Of a stretch of DNA of 64,000 nt, positions 40,645 through 49,827 are shown piece after piece. The notes under the pieces are model-generated. The model was not told the origin of the DNA and ran no database searches. It saw only the letters and a list, made by a program, of their open reading frames with translations. A program made the position numbers and the translations under genes. Location: positions 392,785 through 456,784 of the forward strand of contig CAVTOY010000004.1 in NCBI GenBank assembly GCA_963736445.1. Direction: 5' to 3'. Source of the DNA: Thiosocius sp963736445 (GTDB taxonomy: Bacteria > Pseudomonadota > Gammaproteobacteria > Chromatiales > Chromatiaceae). Numbering within the stretch: position 1 is the first letter of the stretch; the number at the start of each line of letters is the position of its first letter.

Positions 40645-41406
40645 ATGAACGCGGAATTAAAGTTTGACGGCGGTTACCGGGAGCGGATTGGGTTCCCGCG
40701 CGGTGGGCGCGCGCGCCTGCGCTTGATTCAGCCGGACGACAAGGCGCGCCTGCTGGCCGGGTTCCGGCAGTTGTCGGCGGAGTCGCGCGCCAGACGCTTT
40801 CTGGGTTGCAAACAGGTCCTCAGCGAAGCCGAACTTCGCTACTTCACCGAGATCGACCAGGTGGATCACTTTGCGATCGGCGCGGTGGAACTCGATGCCC
40901 GGGGCAGGGAATGCGACGGCGTTGCGGTAGGGCGGTTCGTGCGACTCTCCGGTAGACCGCGTTGTGCCGACGTGGCCATCGCGATCGTCGACCGACTGCA
41001 GGGCAAAGGACTGGGGCTGCTGTTGCTGAAACGCCTGGTGGAGGCCGCGCAGGAGCGCGGTTTCGAGCGCCTCAGGTTCGAGTACCTTACAGACAACATC
41101 GGTATGCACAGACTGATTCAACACGCGGGTCGGATCGTCGAGCGGCAGAACAGCGCCGGCGTGATCGCTGTCGAGATCGAACTGCCGGTTAGTGATGACG
41201 TTACCTGGCGGCCATCGCTCGACGCGTTCGACAACATGTTCCTGCTGATGCATGGCGCGTTCGAAGACTCCTTGCGCATGCAGTTCGACTGGGGTTTGGG
41301 GGCGATGTATCGGGCATTGGATGCGGTGTGCGCCCAAACGCGTTTTTGGAATGCGAGCCCCTGTGGCTGGCTGCCGCGCATGAATGCACAGGAGCGCCCC
41401 GACTGA
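40645..41406 (+). CDS. GNAT-family acetyltransferase with C-terminal extension
   Basis: The first 185 residues form a GNAT fold with the acetyl-CoA loop VDRLQGKGLGLLLLKRLVEA and strand RLRFEYLTDNIGMHRLIQHA. About 65 further residues are of unknown fold. The substrate is unknown. The ATG at 40645 follows GGTG. The PhaR-like site upstream suggests it is expressed with PHA granule genes. Confidence 0.82.
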   Translation: MNAELKFDGGYRERIGFPRGGRARLRLIQPDDKARLLAGFRQLSAESRARRFLGCKQVLSEAELRYFTEIDQVDHFAIGAVELDARGRECDGVAVGRFVRLSGRPRCADVAIAIVDRLQGKGLGLLLLKRLVEAAQERGFERLRFEYLTDNIGMHRLIQHAGRIVERQNSAGVIAVEIELPVSDDVTWRPSLDAFDNMFLLMHGAFEDSLRMQFDWGLGAMYRALDAVCAQTRFWNASPCGWLPRMNAQERPD

Positions 41407-41786
41407 AGACGTCGCACCGAGACGGCACAACGCACATTGTCTTGGATCTGCTGGATTCATCGCCCGGCAAACGGCCTTGTTGCGAAACCGAGGGTCAACC
41501 TCACGCGTCCACGAGGTGTTTGAGGCAAACAGCGAACACGGCGTACTGGGAAAAACTTCGGGTGTCCGCTTCTATACAGGTAGGGCATCTACCGAGGTCG
41601 GCAGATTTTTGTCCGCAGTGTGTCGATTCCGGGCATCCGCCCACACCTGATTGAAGAGCGGTCCGCCACCTCGGAGACTGCATCCGGTGATGACCGGTGT
41701 GTGTTGCGACCTGCCGTTCCAGCCGGAATTGGTGAAAAGAAACCTGACAGACTCCATTAGCAATCGCTTAAGAGCCGGTCTGCGAT
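41407..41786. other. Intergenic region without a recognised gene
   Basis: Nothing convincing is seen on either strand. Confidence 0.4.
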
Positions 41787-41864
41787 GATTGCGGACTCAT
41801 GTCCGAGTCATTTCGCTCAGGCTTTCGCCTGGGGCGGCTTCTTCGTCTCATCCCGGCCAGAAGC
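41787..41864. repeat. REP-like 78-bp structured repeat, copy 2
   Basis: This copy matches 27343-27420. It folds better than copy 1: GACTC ATGTCC GAGTC and CAGGC TTTC GCCTG. Confidence 0.6.
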
Positions 41865-41967
41865 GTCTCAGTCTGAGTCCTTGAGAATGACCGCTCACTG
41901 GCGCGGAATGCTGTGCATCCGAGCGAGCGCAGCGAACGGCTTGAAAGCATTTCCAGCCATACTGCAA

Positions 41968-42402
41968 TCACTCAACTACTGCCGCATCGTTCCATTTCTC
42001 TTGAATCCCCATCCAATCAAGGATCAATACAGTGCTCCCCTCGCTATCGAGGTACTGGAGAGGACCATGATTTATAAAAAGGTATTCGCTAGGTTCTGGA
42101 AAGTACGTCTTCTCGTGCACAATTCCGTTTGGCTCGTACCCATAGTCACCGGCGCAAGCAGTTACTCCCCCATTTTCGGCGCCACCCCGAATCTCGACTT
42201 TCCCTTTCAGGACAAAATACTCGGCTGCGCCTATGTGCTTATGAGGTGGTACGGAAGCCCCGGCCACAGTTCGAAACAACGTTACCCAGGTACCCGTGAC
42301 GGAGCAGATTCGCAATAACTTGAAGTCATAACCATCGCGCAGAATTTTCCACGGTAGGTCCTTTGATGAAACATGGAAATCGCCAATTTCTGTAGGGATC
42401 AT
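41968..42402 (-). CDS. Cupin protein, 2,4'-dihydroxyacetophenone dioxygenase-like
   Basis: The 144-residue single-domain cupin has the metal-binding pattern PPHKH...AAEYFVLKG and a later NGIVHE. It resembles the DAD/ChrR-type cupins, which bind Fe or Zn. The substrate cannot be set from sequence. The ATG follows AGGAAAC. Confidence 0.8.
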   Translation of the reverse strand: MIPTEIGDFHVSSKDLPWKILRDGYDFKLLRICSVTGTWVTLFRTVAGASVPPHKHIGAAEYFVLKGKVEIRGGAENGGVTACAGDYGYEPNGIVHEKTYFPEPSEYLFINHGPLQYLDSEGSTVLILDWMGIQEKWNDAAVVE

Positions 42403-42614
42403 GTTGTTTCCTTTTACTGTCGCCTATCACCAACCAGGGAACGATTATGCAGCGAAACTGAGTCAAGAAGCAGGCGTTCGTCGAAAAGCGTCTCAAGACG
42501 GTTTAGGGTCTACACGGTCCTTCGTTTCAGCCTGCTGCATCTTGATCTCCCACCACGATCACCGAACTAGGGAACGTCTCCTGTGGCGCACTAGGCGGAC
42601 TGCCCATCGGAAAG

Positions 42615-42917
42615 TTAAAGTTGCCGCCGCCTGACCACGCTGGCGAGTTTCTCCGCCATACGCTGTTCGCGGTCCACGCGTGTACCGACTTGGAGGCAGG
42701 TGTGGATTCGGGGGGCACCTTCACCATGAACGATCTTATGGCAGCGTTTTATTGTGGCGAAGACTTCATCCCACTCCCCTTCGATATTAGTGCCGTTGCA
42801 GTTGATTTCAAAGGTTAGGCCCGATTCTTCAAGCACCCGTTCGATCGCTGAGACAAAGGGTGATACTGAGATGCCAGCATCAATAGGTACAAGAGTGAAA
42901 CCAACGATTGCGTGCAT
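42615..42917 (-). CDS. MTH1187/YkoF-type thiamine-binding protein
   Basis: The 100-residue product starts MHAIVGFTLVPIDAGISVSP and has GLTFEINCNGTNIEGEWDEV, the pattern of the small thiamine-binding ferredoxin-like fold. The frame is open upstream to 43097, but that part lies in IS-A. The ATG at 42917 follows AAAGGAAA. It lies 213 bases before the cupin gene in the same direction. Confidence 0.82.
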   Translation of the reverse strand: MHAIVGFTLVPIDAGISVSPFVSAIERVLEESGLTFEINCNGTNIEGEWDEVFATIKRCHKIVHGEGAPRIHTCLQVGTRVDREQRMAEKLASVVRRRQL

Positions 42918-42990
42918 GCTCAGTTTCCTTTGAGAAGTGTGATTGTAAGGCGAACCAGGCCGTTGCGACTTGGTTCGGCGAAGTAGACCC

Positions 42991-44188
42991 TGTCCCTGGC
43001 GAATTCGCAATTCTCTGCGCAAAACGAGGACCTGGGTAGTCTTGCCCCCGACAGCAGCGTCCCCTACCCTGCACGGCAATGAAGGATCTGCTGGCACTCC
43101 TCCTCCATCTCCTGACGATGATCGCCAAGCTCCCCGGACCGGGTGGCATAAAGGCAGTCGTCGCCGACAGCCTGCTCATGAAACAGCAGCTCCTGGTCAT
43201 CAATCGCGCTCGGCGACGTGCGCCCAACCTATCAACGCTCGATCGATGCCTGTTTGGCTTCTGGTCATTGTTTCTCGATCCACACCGCATCCAGCGCGCC
43301 GCCGTAATTATCCGGCCTTCAACGCTGTTCAAATTTCATAACCTGCTCAAGCAACGCAAGTATCGACTGTTCTATTCGTCTGGCAAGAAACGGAAGCCGG
43401 GGCCAAAAGGTCCTTCACAGGAACTCATCCAGGCCATCGTTGCAATAAGGCAGCGCAACCCACGGTTCGGATGTCCTCGAATCGCACAACAGATCAACAA
43501 GGCATTCGGTGTCGACATCGATAAAGATGTGGTGCGGCGAATCTTGGCCACGTATTACCGGCCAGGTTCCGGTCACAGTGGGCCGTCATGGCTGAGCTTC
43601 CTGGGGCATTCGAAGGACAGCCTCTGGAGCATTGACCTGTTTCGCGGTGAATCCATTCACCTGAAGAGCCACTGGGTGCTCGTGGTCATGGATCACTACA
43701 CTCGGCGCATCATAGGCTTCGGTGTGCACGCGGGTGATGTCGATGGTGTCGTCCTTTGTCGCCTGTTCAACAACGCCGTCTCTACTCGGGGTCTTCCGCG
43801 CTATATGAGTTCTGACAATGACCCGCTGTTCCGGTATCACCGATGGCAAGCCAATCTGCGGATTCTGGATGTCGAGGAAATCAAGGCCCTCCCCTATACA
43901 CCGCTTTCCCATCCCTTCGTTGAGCGACTGATTGGGACAATACGGCGCGTATACCTTGATCACACCCTATTCTGGAACACCAAGGACCTTGAACGAAAAC
44001 TCGAGGATTTCCGACAGTACTACAACCGCCACCGGGTGCATCAATCACTCAATGGTGAAACGCCCGCCGCCATCAGCGGTAAAGCTCAAATGCAACCGGC
44101 AAAACTTTGTCACTATTCCTGGTGCTCACACTGCCGTGGGCTTTTTCAGACACCCCTGGCCGCATGAATTAGGAATTCGCCACACACA
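42991..44188 (+). mobile_element. IS-A, complete copy
   Basis: The ends TGTCCCTGGCGAATTC (left) and GAATTCGCCACACACA (right, inverted) bound one intact transposase. This is the only undamaged member of the most abundant repeat in the window. No clear target duplication is seen. On its right it cuts an integrase gene. Confidence 0.88.
43079..44167 (+). CDS. IS-A transposase (rve, DD35E)
   Basis: The 362-residue protein has an N-terminal helical part, a helix-turn-helix-like segment (IAQQINKAFGVDIDKDVVRR) and an rve catalytic domain. The catalytic residues are Asp in WSIDLFRGE, Asp in MSSDNDPLF and Glu in HPFVERLIGT, 35 residues apart. I cannot place it in a named IS family beyond the IS3/IS481-like rve group. 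Confidence 0.88.
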   Translation: MKDLLALLLHLLTMIAKLPGPGGIKAVVADSLLMKQQLLVINRARRRAPNLSTLDRCLFGFWSLFLDPHRIQRAAVIIRPSTLFKFHNLLKQRKYRLFYSSGKKRKPGPKGPSQELIQAIVAIRQRNPRFGCPRIAQQINKAFGVDIDKDVVRRILATYYRPGSGHSGPSWLSFLGHSKDSLWSIDLFRGESIHLKSHWVLVVMDHYTRRIIGFGVHAGDVDGVVLCRLFNNAVSTRGLPRYMSSDNDPLFRYHRWQANLRILDVEEIKALPYTPLSHPFVERLIGTIRRVYLDHTLFWNTKDLERKLEDFRQYYNRHRVHQSLNGETPAAISGKAQMQPAKLCHYSWCSHCRGLFQTPLAA

Positions 44189-44222
44189 AGTGCAGTCACG
44201 CAATGACTTTATTGAAAAAAAA
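44189..44222 (+). pseudogene. 3' tail of an integrase gene cut by IS-A
   Basis: A few codons (VQSRNDFIEKKTA, ending at 44230) match the tail and 3' flank of the integrase at 36098-36996. The rest is lost to the IS-A insertion. Confidence 0.5.
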
Positions 44223-44223
44223 A

Positions 44224-44256
44224 CGGCCTAGAGACTTAACTCTAAGCCGTTGTTTT
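44224..44256 (+). terminator. Terminator of the lost integrase gene
   Basis: CGGCCTAGAG and CTCTAAGCCG form a ten-base stem with one mismatch and a six-base loop, followed by TTGTTTT. The same hairpin follows the integrase at 36996. Confidence 0.7.
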
Positions 44257-44270
44257 ATATACTGCAATTC

Positions 44271-44314
<44 letters not shown>

Positions 44315-44489
44315 TTCAGCTATGCGCTCAAAACCGATCAATTATCAACTACTTGCCGGAACGCCCGTTGTCACGCGAGCAGGACAAAGCACAACAACGC
44401 AGGACTGAGTCACGCAAAACTCACGCACGGCCACGGCTGAATAACTCGGTGCAGCGACACCATGCTCTCGCTCTACAGCCTTTGAAAAG

Positions 44490-44542
44490 GCACGATGTTT
44501 GAGAATGATCGATGATTCGACGCGATCTGATTTTCCGGACAG
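44490..44542 (+). mobile_element. IS-B right-end scrap
   Basis: About 50 bases (GGCACGATGTTTGAGAATGA and on to CTGATTTTCCGGA) match the right end of the IS-B remnant at 11667-11716. Confidence 0.6.
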
Positions 44543-44561
44543 ACAGAATTTTAGATCGACA

Positions 44562-44615
44562 TAATAAGCGAAAACTGATAAACCTTAATAAGCGGATTTT
44601 CGTACAGCACGAAAA
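44562..44615 (+). promoter_or_regulatory. Operator-like repeats before the Fic gene
   Basis: TAATAAGCG occurs twice (44562-44570 and 44586-44594), followed by a perfect inverted repeat TTTTCGT-ACAGC-ACGAAAA (44597-44615) ending 20 bases before the ATG. AbiEi-type domains bind such repeats, so the Fic protein may control itself. Confidence 0.5.
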
Positions 44616-44635
44616 GCGATAGAAAGGTTCAGACA

Positions 44636-46192
44636 ATGGCACGCCCCTCTGAAAAACTGGCGGAATCACTGGAAGCCCTGCACCTGCTTCAGGAGGACGG
44701 CGTGATCGCAATCCGCTCACGCGATTTAACCCGTACCCACCGGGAAAGGCTCACAGCGAACGGCTTCCTGCAACAGGTCTTCAAAGGCTGGTATATCCCC
44801 TCCCGCCCCGACGAGCCTGCGGGCGAGAGTACGGCCTGGTACACCTCGTTCTGGCAGTTTTGTGCGGCCTATCTGACAGAGCGCTTTGATGAAGCATGGT
44901 GTTTATCACCGGAGCAATCGCTGCTGCTTCATGTGGGCAACCATACCGTACCGCGACAATTGCTTGTCCGGGCCAGCAAGGGACGAAACCATGTCACCGC
45001 CCTGCCCCACGCCACCAGCTTGCTCGACGTAAAAGCGAGGATTCCCGCAGAAAAAGATATCGTGATCCTGGACGGCTTGCGGCTGTTTTCCGTGCCAACC
45101 GCCCTGATTGCCGCCAGCCCCGGATTTTACGAACGCCAGCCGACCGACGCGCAAAGCGCGCTCGCGATGCTGCGTGATGCTTCGGACGTTCTCGATAAAT
45201 TGCTGGAAGGCGGCCACAGCGTCATTGCCGGTCGGCTGGCGGGCGGTCTTCGCCATATTGGCCGCGACAAGATCGCCGATAACATCATCAAGACAATGGC
45301 TGCCGCAGATTACAAAATCCGAGAGACCAACTCTTTCGGTGAGATGCCGCGTGTTGCGCTTTCAGGGGGGGAACGCTCGCCCCACGTCAATCGGCTGCAA
45401 CTCAAATGGCAAAAGACGCGCAGCAGCGTCATCGATGTGTTTCCGGCAGCGCCCGGCCTGCCACGCGGCAAGGCAACGTTCCTAAAACATATTGATGAGG
45501 CCTACCAGGCAGATGCCTACCATTCCCTTTCGATTGAGGGTTACCGCGTTAGCCCGGACCTGATCGAGCGGGTGCGTAGCGGCAATTGGAACCCTGACGC
45601 GATCGAAGCCGACCGCAACCACCGAGACACCCTAGCAGCGCGCGGATACTGGCAGGCCTTTCAGGCCGTCAAGCGCAGCGTCGAAAAGGTTCTAAACCGC
45701 GAGAATGCGGGCACCGTCGCCGACGATGATCACGGCGAATGGTACCGCGAGATGTTCGGGCCGAGCGTGACGGCAGGCCTGCTTAGACCTGCAGATCTTG
45801 CCGGATACCGGAACATGCCCGTCTATATCCGCCGCTCAAAACATGTACCGCCAAGCGCCGATGCCGTTCGCGACCTGATGCCGGTCTTCTTCTCGCTGCT
45901 GCAGGAAGAAGAGCATCCCGCCGTTTGCGTTGTGCTCGGGCATTTCTTCTTCGTAAACATCCATCCATACATGGACGGTAACGGACGGATAGGACGATTT
46001 CTGATGAATGTGATGCTAGCCTCCGGCGGCTATCCCTGGACAGTGATCCCGCTGGATCGGCGTGATGACTATATGGCAGCCCTGGAAGCGACCAGCGTCG
46101 ATGACGATATGACGCCACTTGCGAAGTTTCTTGCACAACTGGTCGGCGACGCCCTTAAAGGCAAACCCGTCCCCGCCGTCCCGTCCTCGTGA
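44636..46192 (+). CDS. Fic protein with N-terminal AbiEi-like DNA-binding domain
   Basis: Fic proteins transfer AMP (or similar groups) to protein side chains. The core motif HPYMDGNGRIGR starts at His443. An inhibitory motif of the (S/T)xxxE(G/N) type is at Ser297-Glu301-Gly302 (SLSIEG), so activity is self-restrained. Residues about 10-60 (EDGVIAIRSRDLTRTHRERL, FLQQVFKGWYIP) look like the winged-helix AbiEi antitoxin/regulator domain. An antitoxin-like and a toxin-like domain thus share one 518-residue chain. The ATG follows AGAAAGG. The setting, beside a tRNA scar and integrase scraps, suggests island cargo. Confidence 0.88.
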   Translation: MARPSEKLAESLEALHLLQEDGVIAIRSRDLTRTHRERLTANGFLQQVFKGWYIPSRPDEPAGESTAWYTSFWQFCAAYLTERFDEAWCLSPEQSLLLHVGNHTVPRQLLVRASKGRNHVTALPHATSLLDVKARIPAEKDIVILDGLRLFSVPTALIAASPGFYERQPTDAQSALAMLRDASDVLDKLLEGGHSVIAGRLAGGLRHIGRDKIADNIIKTMAAADYKIRETNSFGEMPRVALSGGERSPHVNRLQLKWQKTRSSVIDVFPAAPGLPRGKATFLKHIDEAYQADAYHSLSIEGYRVSPDLIERVRSGNWNPDAIEADRNHRDTLAARGYWQAFQAVKRSVEKVLNRENAGTVADDDHGEWYREMFGPSVTAGLLRPADLAGYRNMPVYIRRSKHVPPSADAVRDLMPVFFSLLQEEEHPAVCVVLGHFFFVNIHPYMDGNGRIGRFLMNVMLASGGYPWTVIPLDRRDDYMAALEATSVDDDMTPLAKFLAQLVGDALKGKPVPAVPSS

Positions 46193-46209
46193 CGTAAGTC
46201 CTGTGCCTC

Positions 46210-47347
46210 CTGAAAACTGGATCGGCCTGAAATCCTTGAAATTTCTTGGCGTTTGTTGAAGCATCATCGGCATGCTGAATCGGTCGCTGGCAGTACTGAA
46301 AACTTTACGCTCTCTATTCCAGTCGCACCGACGATTGGCCCTCGAGAATTTGGCACTGCGCCAGCAGCTCGCAATGCTCAAGCCGTCGGTGAAGCGTCCG
46401 CGGGCGTCCGCTCTTGACCGCCTGTTCTGGGCTCTGTTCGCAAAGTATGTAAACGGATGGCGGGCGATGTTGCACGCATTGCACCCTGATACCGTCGTGC
46501 GTTGGCACCGAGAAGGCTTTCGACGCTATTGGCGGTGGAAAAGTCGACGCCGAAGTCCGGGTCGACCATCGATTGACAGGGAAATCCGAAAACTGATCCG
46601 AGAGATTCAATCTGCGAATATCGGATGGGGAGCACCGCGAATCCATGGAGAACTGCTCAAGCTGGGCATTGAGATCTCTCAAGCCACGGTTTCGAAGTAT
46701 ATGGCCTGTCATCGAAATCCGCCTTCGCAGACTTGGCGAACCTCCTCGACAATCATGTCACGGACTTGGCCTCGATGGATTTCTTCACCGTTCCGACCGC
46801 CACGTTTCGTGTGCTCTATGTGTTCATCGTCCTTCAGCATGACCGTCGTCAGATCGTGCACTGCAATGTGACCGCGAATCCAACGGCTCGATGGACAGCC
46901 ATGCAGATCGTGGAGGGGTTTCCATTTGATACCACACCGCGTTATCTGTTGCGTGACCGCGATCGCATCTATGGTGACACTGTGCGGCGACGGATCAAGA
47001 GCCTGGGTATCGAAGAGGTGATAACAGCGCGCCGATCGCCTTGGCAGAATCCATTCGTCGAACGCGTGATCGGTTCCATTCGCGGGGACTGTTTGGATCA
47101 TGTCATCGTGCTCAATGCGCGGCATCTGCGCCGAATCCTTGGCGAGTACTTCGGCTACTACCATTGCTGCAGGACGCATCTATCGCTGAGTAAAGATTCG
47201 CCCAAGCCGCGCACTATTCACCCACCAGACTCGGGCAAGGTAACCGCATTTCCCCTTGTGGGTGGGCTACACCATCGCTACGGACGATTGGCGGCATAGA
47301 CGCTCTACTCGAGAATCGCCAAGGATGGGGCTCGATTCAATTTTCAG
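46210..47347 (+). mobile_element. IS-B, longest copy
   Basis: The ends CTGAAAACTGGATCG (46210-46224) and CGATTCAATTTTCAG (47333-47347) are imperfect inverted repeats around one frameshifted transposase. It is inserted in or beside an integrase gene, whose tail follows. Confidence 0.85.
46272..47299 (+). pseudogene. IS-B transposase, one frameshift
   Basis: The first frame covers the N-terminus (SHRRLALENLALRQQLAMLK) and helix-turn-helix region up to SQTWRT. The second covers the rve domain (DLASMDFFTVPTATFRVLYV, LLRDRDRIYGDTV, SPWQNPFVERVIGSIR). A single missing T near 46742 (ACCTCC for ACCTTCC) separates them. Restoring it gives one protein of about 342 residues. Confidence 0.87.
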
Positions 47348-47350
47348 AAT

Positions 47351-47631
47351 GGACAGGTTTTGCCAACCTGCGGGTGCACGACCTCAAGCACACGTTTGGC
47401 CGAAGACTAAAGGCAGCACGTGTGCCACTGGAGACAAGGAAAGTGCTGCTCGGGCATCGCAACGGGGACATCACCTCGCACTATTCGGCACCCGAGATCG
47501 AGGAGCTTTGGAGGCGGCCAACCGAATTTGTGCAGTGCAGTCACGCAAAAGTCACGCAGTCCATCCGCTGCGCCGCCGGCGACGCAACGTGTGACGCCGA
47601 GGGCCGAGGCCTATGGCCCCCTTCAGCATAA
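47351..47631 (+). pseudogene. C-terminal fragment of a tyrosine recombinase
   Basis: FANLRVHDLKHTFGRRLKAA and LLGHRNGDITSHYSAPEIEE match the integrase at 36098-36996 closely. The 5' part is absent left of the IS-B end. It is a second, independent integrase remnant. Confidence 0.82.
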
Positions 47632-47714
47632 TCGCTTGCGCCGTTGAACGATGATTGCAGTAAAGGATCCAGCGCCCAAGAATGGCAAAAGCCTAGCAAG
47701 CCCCCCCGGCAAGC

Positions 47715-47733
47715 ATTGGCATAATATGCCAAT
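47715..47733. promoter_or_regulatory. parDE operator palindrome
   Basis: ATTGGCATAATATGCCAAT is a perfect 19-bp palindrome 47 bases before parD. ParD antitoxins repress their own operon by binding such sites. Confidence 0.75.
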
Positions 47734-47780
47734 TAAGCTACTCTATGTTTACTTCAACAGACCAGGTCAGGTACCTCGCC

Positions 47781-48065
47781 ATGCCGACACGCAATGTGGT
47801 GCTCACCGACCAGCAAGCGGAATTGGTCGAAAAGCTCGTCCAATCCGGTCGTTACCAAAATGCAAGTGAGGTGCTCCGGGACGGCCTTCGTTTCCTGCAA
47901 CGCCGCGAACGTGAGGAAACGGCCAAACTAGAAGCTCTCCGTGGCGCGCTGGATGAAGCAGAAGCTGCAGTCGCCACGGGAGATCTCCATGACTACACTT
48001 CCACTCTGTTCGACGATGTCGACAATGAAGGGGAAACAATCCCCATTCGAGACCCTCAAGTATGA
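47781..48065 (+). CDS. parD: ParD-family antitoxin
   Basis: The 94-residue antitoxin has an N-terminal ribbon-helix-helix (MPTRNVVLTDQQAELVEKLV, GRYQNASEVLRDGLRFL) and an acidic C-terminal tail that wraps the toxin. The ATG at 47781 fits the family. It overlaps parE by ATGA. Confidence 0.9.
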   Translation: MPTRNVVLTDQQAELVEKLVQSGRYQNASEVLRDGLRFLQRREREETAKLEALRGALDEAEAAVATGDLHDYTSTLFDDVDNEGETIPIRDPQV

Positions 48066-48421
48066 GGCGGATTCGCGTCACCGGCCCAGCGAGACGCGAC
48101 ATCACTAAGATACTTCGACACAGTAGTGCAGAATTCGGCGACCAGGCGCGCCAGCGTTATCGGGGGCTTATCGACCAAGCGCTGAAAGACCTCGGGGCCG
48201 ACGCAAACCGAGTCGGCGTGCAATCCATCGACGACATCCGGCAGAGTTATGTTCTCTACCACTTGAAATGGAGCCGCAAAGCTCCAGTAGGCCCACCTGT
48301 GCACCAACCCCGACATCTGATCGCTTTTTATATCGACAACTCGGACGATATCATCGTGGCACGGGTGTTCCATGAACGACAGATGTTGTCTCAACATCTT
48401 ACGGAGCCGGATGATCCGTGA
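48062..48421 (+). CDS. parE: ParE/RelE-family toxin
   Basis: The 119-residue toxin (MRRIRVTGPARRDITKILRH, ending FHERQMLSQHL) has the RelE/ParE fold pattern. Known ParE toxins poison DNA gyrase. An insertion in the middle (SRKAPVGPPVHQPRHLIAFY) makes it a little longer than usual. The frame looks intact and ends just before an IS-A scrap. Confidence 0.88.
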   Translation: MRRIRVTGPARRDITKILRHSSAEFGDQARQRYRGLIDQALKDLGADANRVGVQSIDDIRQSYVLYHLKWSRKAPVGPPVHQPRHLIAFYIDNSDDIIVARVFHERQMLSQHLTEPDDP

Positions 48422-48424
48422 ACA

Positions 48425-48568
48425 CTTATGGTTGGCGAATTCTTCATCGTCGCTTAAAAACGGCAACTTCGGCAGTCTTGTTCCGGAGTGCAAACTCCTG
48501 TCGCTGGCGAATTCGCAATTCTCTTCGCAAAACGATGATCTGGATAGTCTTGCCGGCAAAGCTCGGGT
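48425..48568 (+). mobile_element. Two IS-A left-end scraps in tandem
   Basis: First comes a left end of the GGTTGGCGAATTC / AACGGCAACTTCGGCAGTCT type, then directly one of the CTGGCGAATTCGCAATTCTC type (as at 42991). No transposase sequence follows. Confidence 0.75.
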
Positions 48569-48726
48569 AGTCACTGATAGGTAGCCGGTATCCGCGGTCT
48601 CATCAAAAACTGGCGGATCCACTTCACCGAGCTACTCCTTCTCTCCCTACTTCGCTATTGTTGATGTGAAGCGCCACTCTACCTCGGGTGGAGCCAGCGT
48701 CCGTAGCACCATTGATCGGAGGCCCC

Positions 48727-48936
48727 ATGTCGGAACACATCTATAAGATCATCGAACTCGTCGGATCCTCGAAGGCTAGCATCGAGGATGCAATCCGGAA
48801 CGCGCTCGCCCGGGCACACAAGACCGTTCACCAGATGGATTGGTTCGAAGTCGCAGAAACGCGCGGTCATATCGTTGACGGCAAGGTTGCTCATTACCAG
48901 GTTGTTCTGAAGGTCGGTTTCCGGCTAGAGGATTGA
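48727..48936 (+). CDS. Dodecin
   Basis: Dodecin is a dodecameric flavin-binding storage protein. The 69-residue product (MSEHIYKIIELVGSSKASIE, HQMDWFEVAETRGHI) has the conserved Trp39 that stacks on the flavin. The ATG at 48727 follows GGAGG. Confidence 0.92.
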   Translation: MSEHIYKIIELVGSSKASIEDAIRNALARAHKTVHQMDWFEVAETRGHIVDGKVAHYQVVLKVGFRLED

Positions 48937-49184
48937 GTGGCGATAATAGCTGGATTGTTGCGTGCTCCCGGATCGACGCTCGGCGTTCCGCATCCCGGTT
49001 GATGTGCCACAACCACAAAAAGGCCGGTTTTAGGGCAGCCTTGCTAGCCCTTGCGGCGGTCACACCCGTCTACCTTGCCGCACCGCTGATCGCGGAAATG
49101 CAGCGGCGATTCAGGGTTCGTACTTGAACGTGTGCCGACCCCCGAGCGCGTAAATCAAGCGCCCTCTCCGGCACATCTTCTGCG

Positions 49185-49443
49185 AGCCTGCATGTTGCAC
49201 CAGTATCCGGGATGATCGCGCCGGCCAGGTGCGTTTGGACGCCGGGCTGGAGCGAAAGTGGTAGCCATAGCTACCACTTGAGTGAAGACCAAGTACAAGC
49301 GTGCCTGGACAAGCGAGGGCCTGGATAGATCGGGGACGGGGGACAAACTGTTCCTTCGAGAAAGCGCTGCGAATATGACTTTCGCCGCATCTCTGCCGAT
49401 TCATTCGCGCCCGTCCACGACCGACTAGTGCAACATGCAGGCT
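49185..49443 (-). mobile_element. 259-bp element with terminal inverted repeats, copy 2
   Basis: It begins AGCCTGCATGTTGCACCAGT and ends ACTAGTGCAACATGCAGGCT (one mismatch). Read on the minus strand it is colinear with copy 1 without gaps. The hairpin at 49256-49279 has a ten-base stem. Confidence 0.88.
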
Positions 49444-49827
49444 AGTCGCCGGCCCCTGCTTTACCGTATACATTAAGCCTGCCATTGCGCCTTCGGATGA
49501 AGAACCCGATAGCCTGCGTTGTTGGGATGCGGCGATGCACTCGTGAAGCCACCGCGGCATCACAGCTGGTCGCTATCGGCTAAGGGCATGAGTTGGAGAG
49601 AGGTGATCTTGAATGTCACCGCGTACCCAAGCTGTTAGCGGAACACACTCATCAGCGTTAAGAGGAAGTCGCCAACGGCCTGGATACACGACTGACAAAT
49701 GATGCTGTCGGCAACCGAGCCATCATCTTTAAGAGACGCCGAGCCGAGCTATGAACCGTGGCTGCGACCGATCAGAAACGGCCATGAATGCGGAGACCGA
49801 GATTTGCAATAACTGATGGGGAGCACC
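49444..49827. other. Intergenic region without a recognised gene
   Basis: No convincing coding frame or known repeat is seen. Confidence 0.4.

Noticed and set aside
44398..44442. Possible further integrase tail (GAGTCACGCAAAACTCACGC)
   Set aside because: The likeness to 47530-47560 is short and the frame is unclear, so I did not call it.
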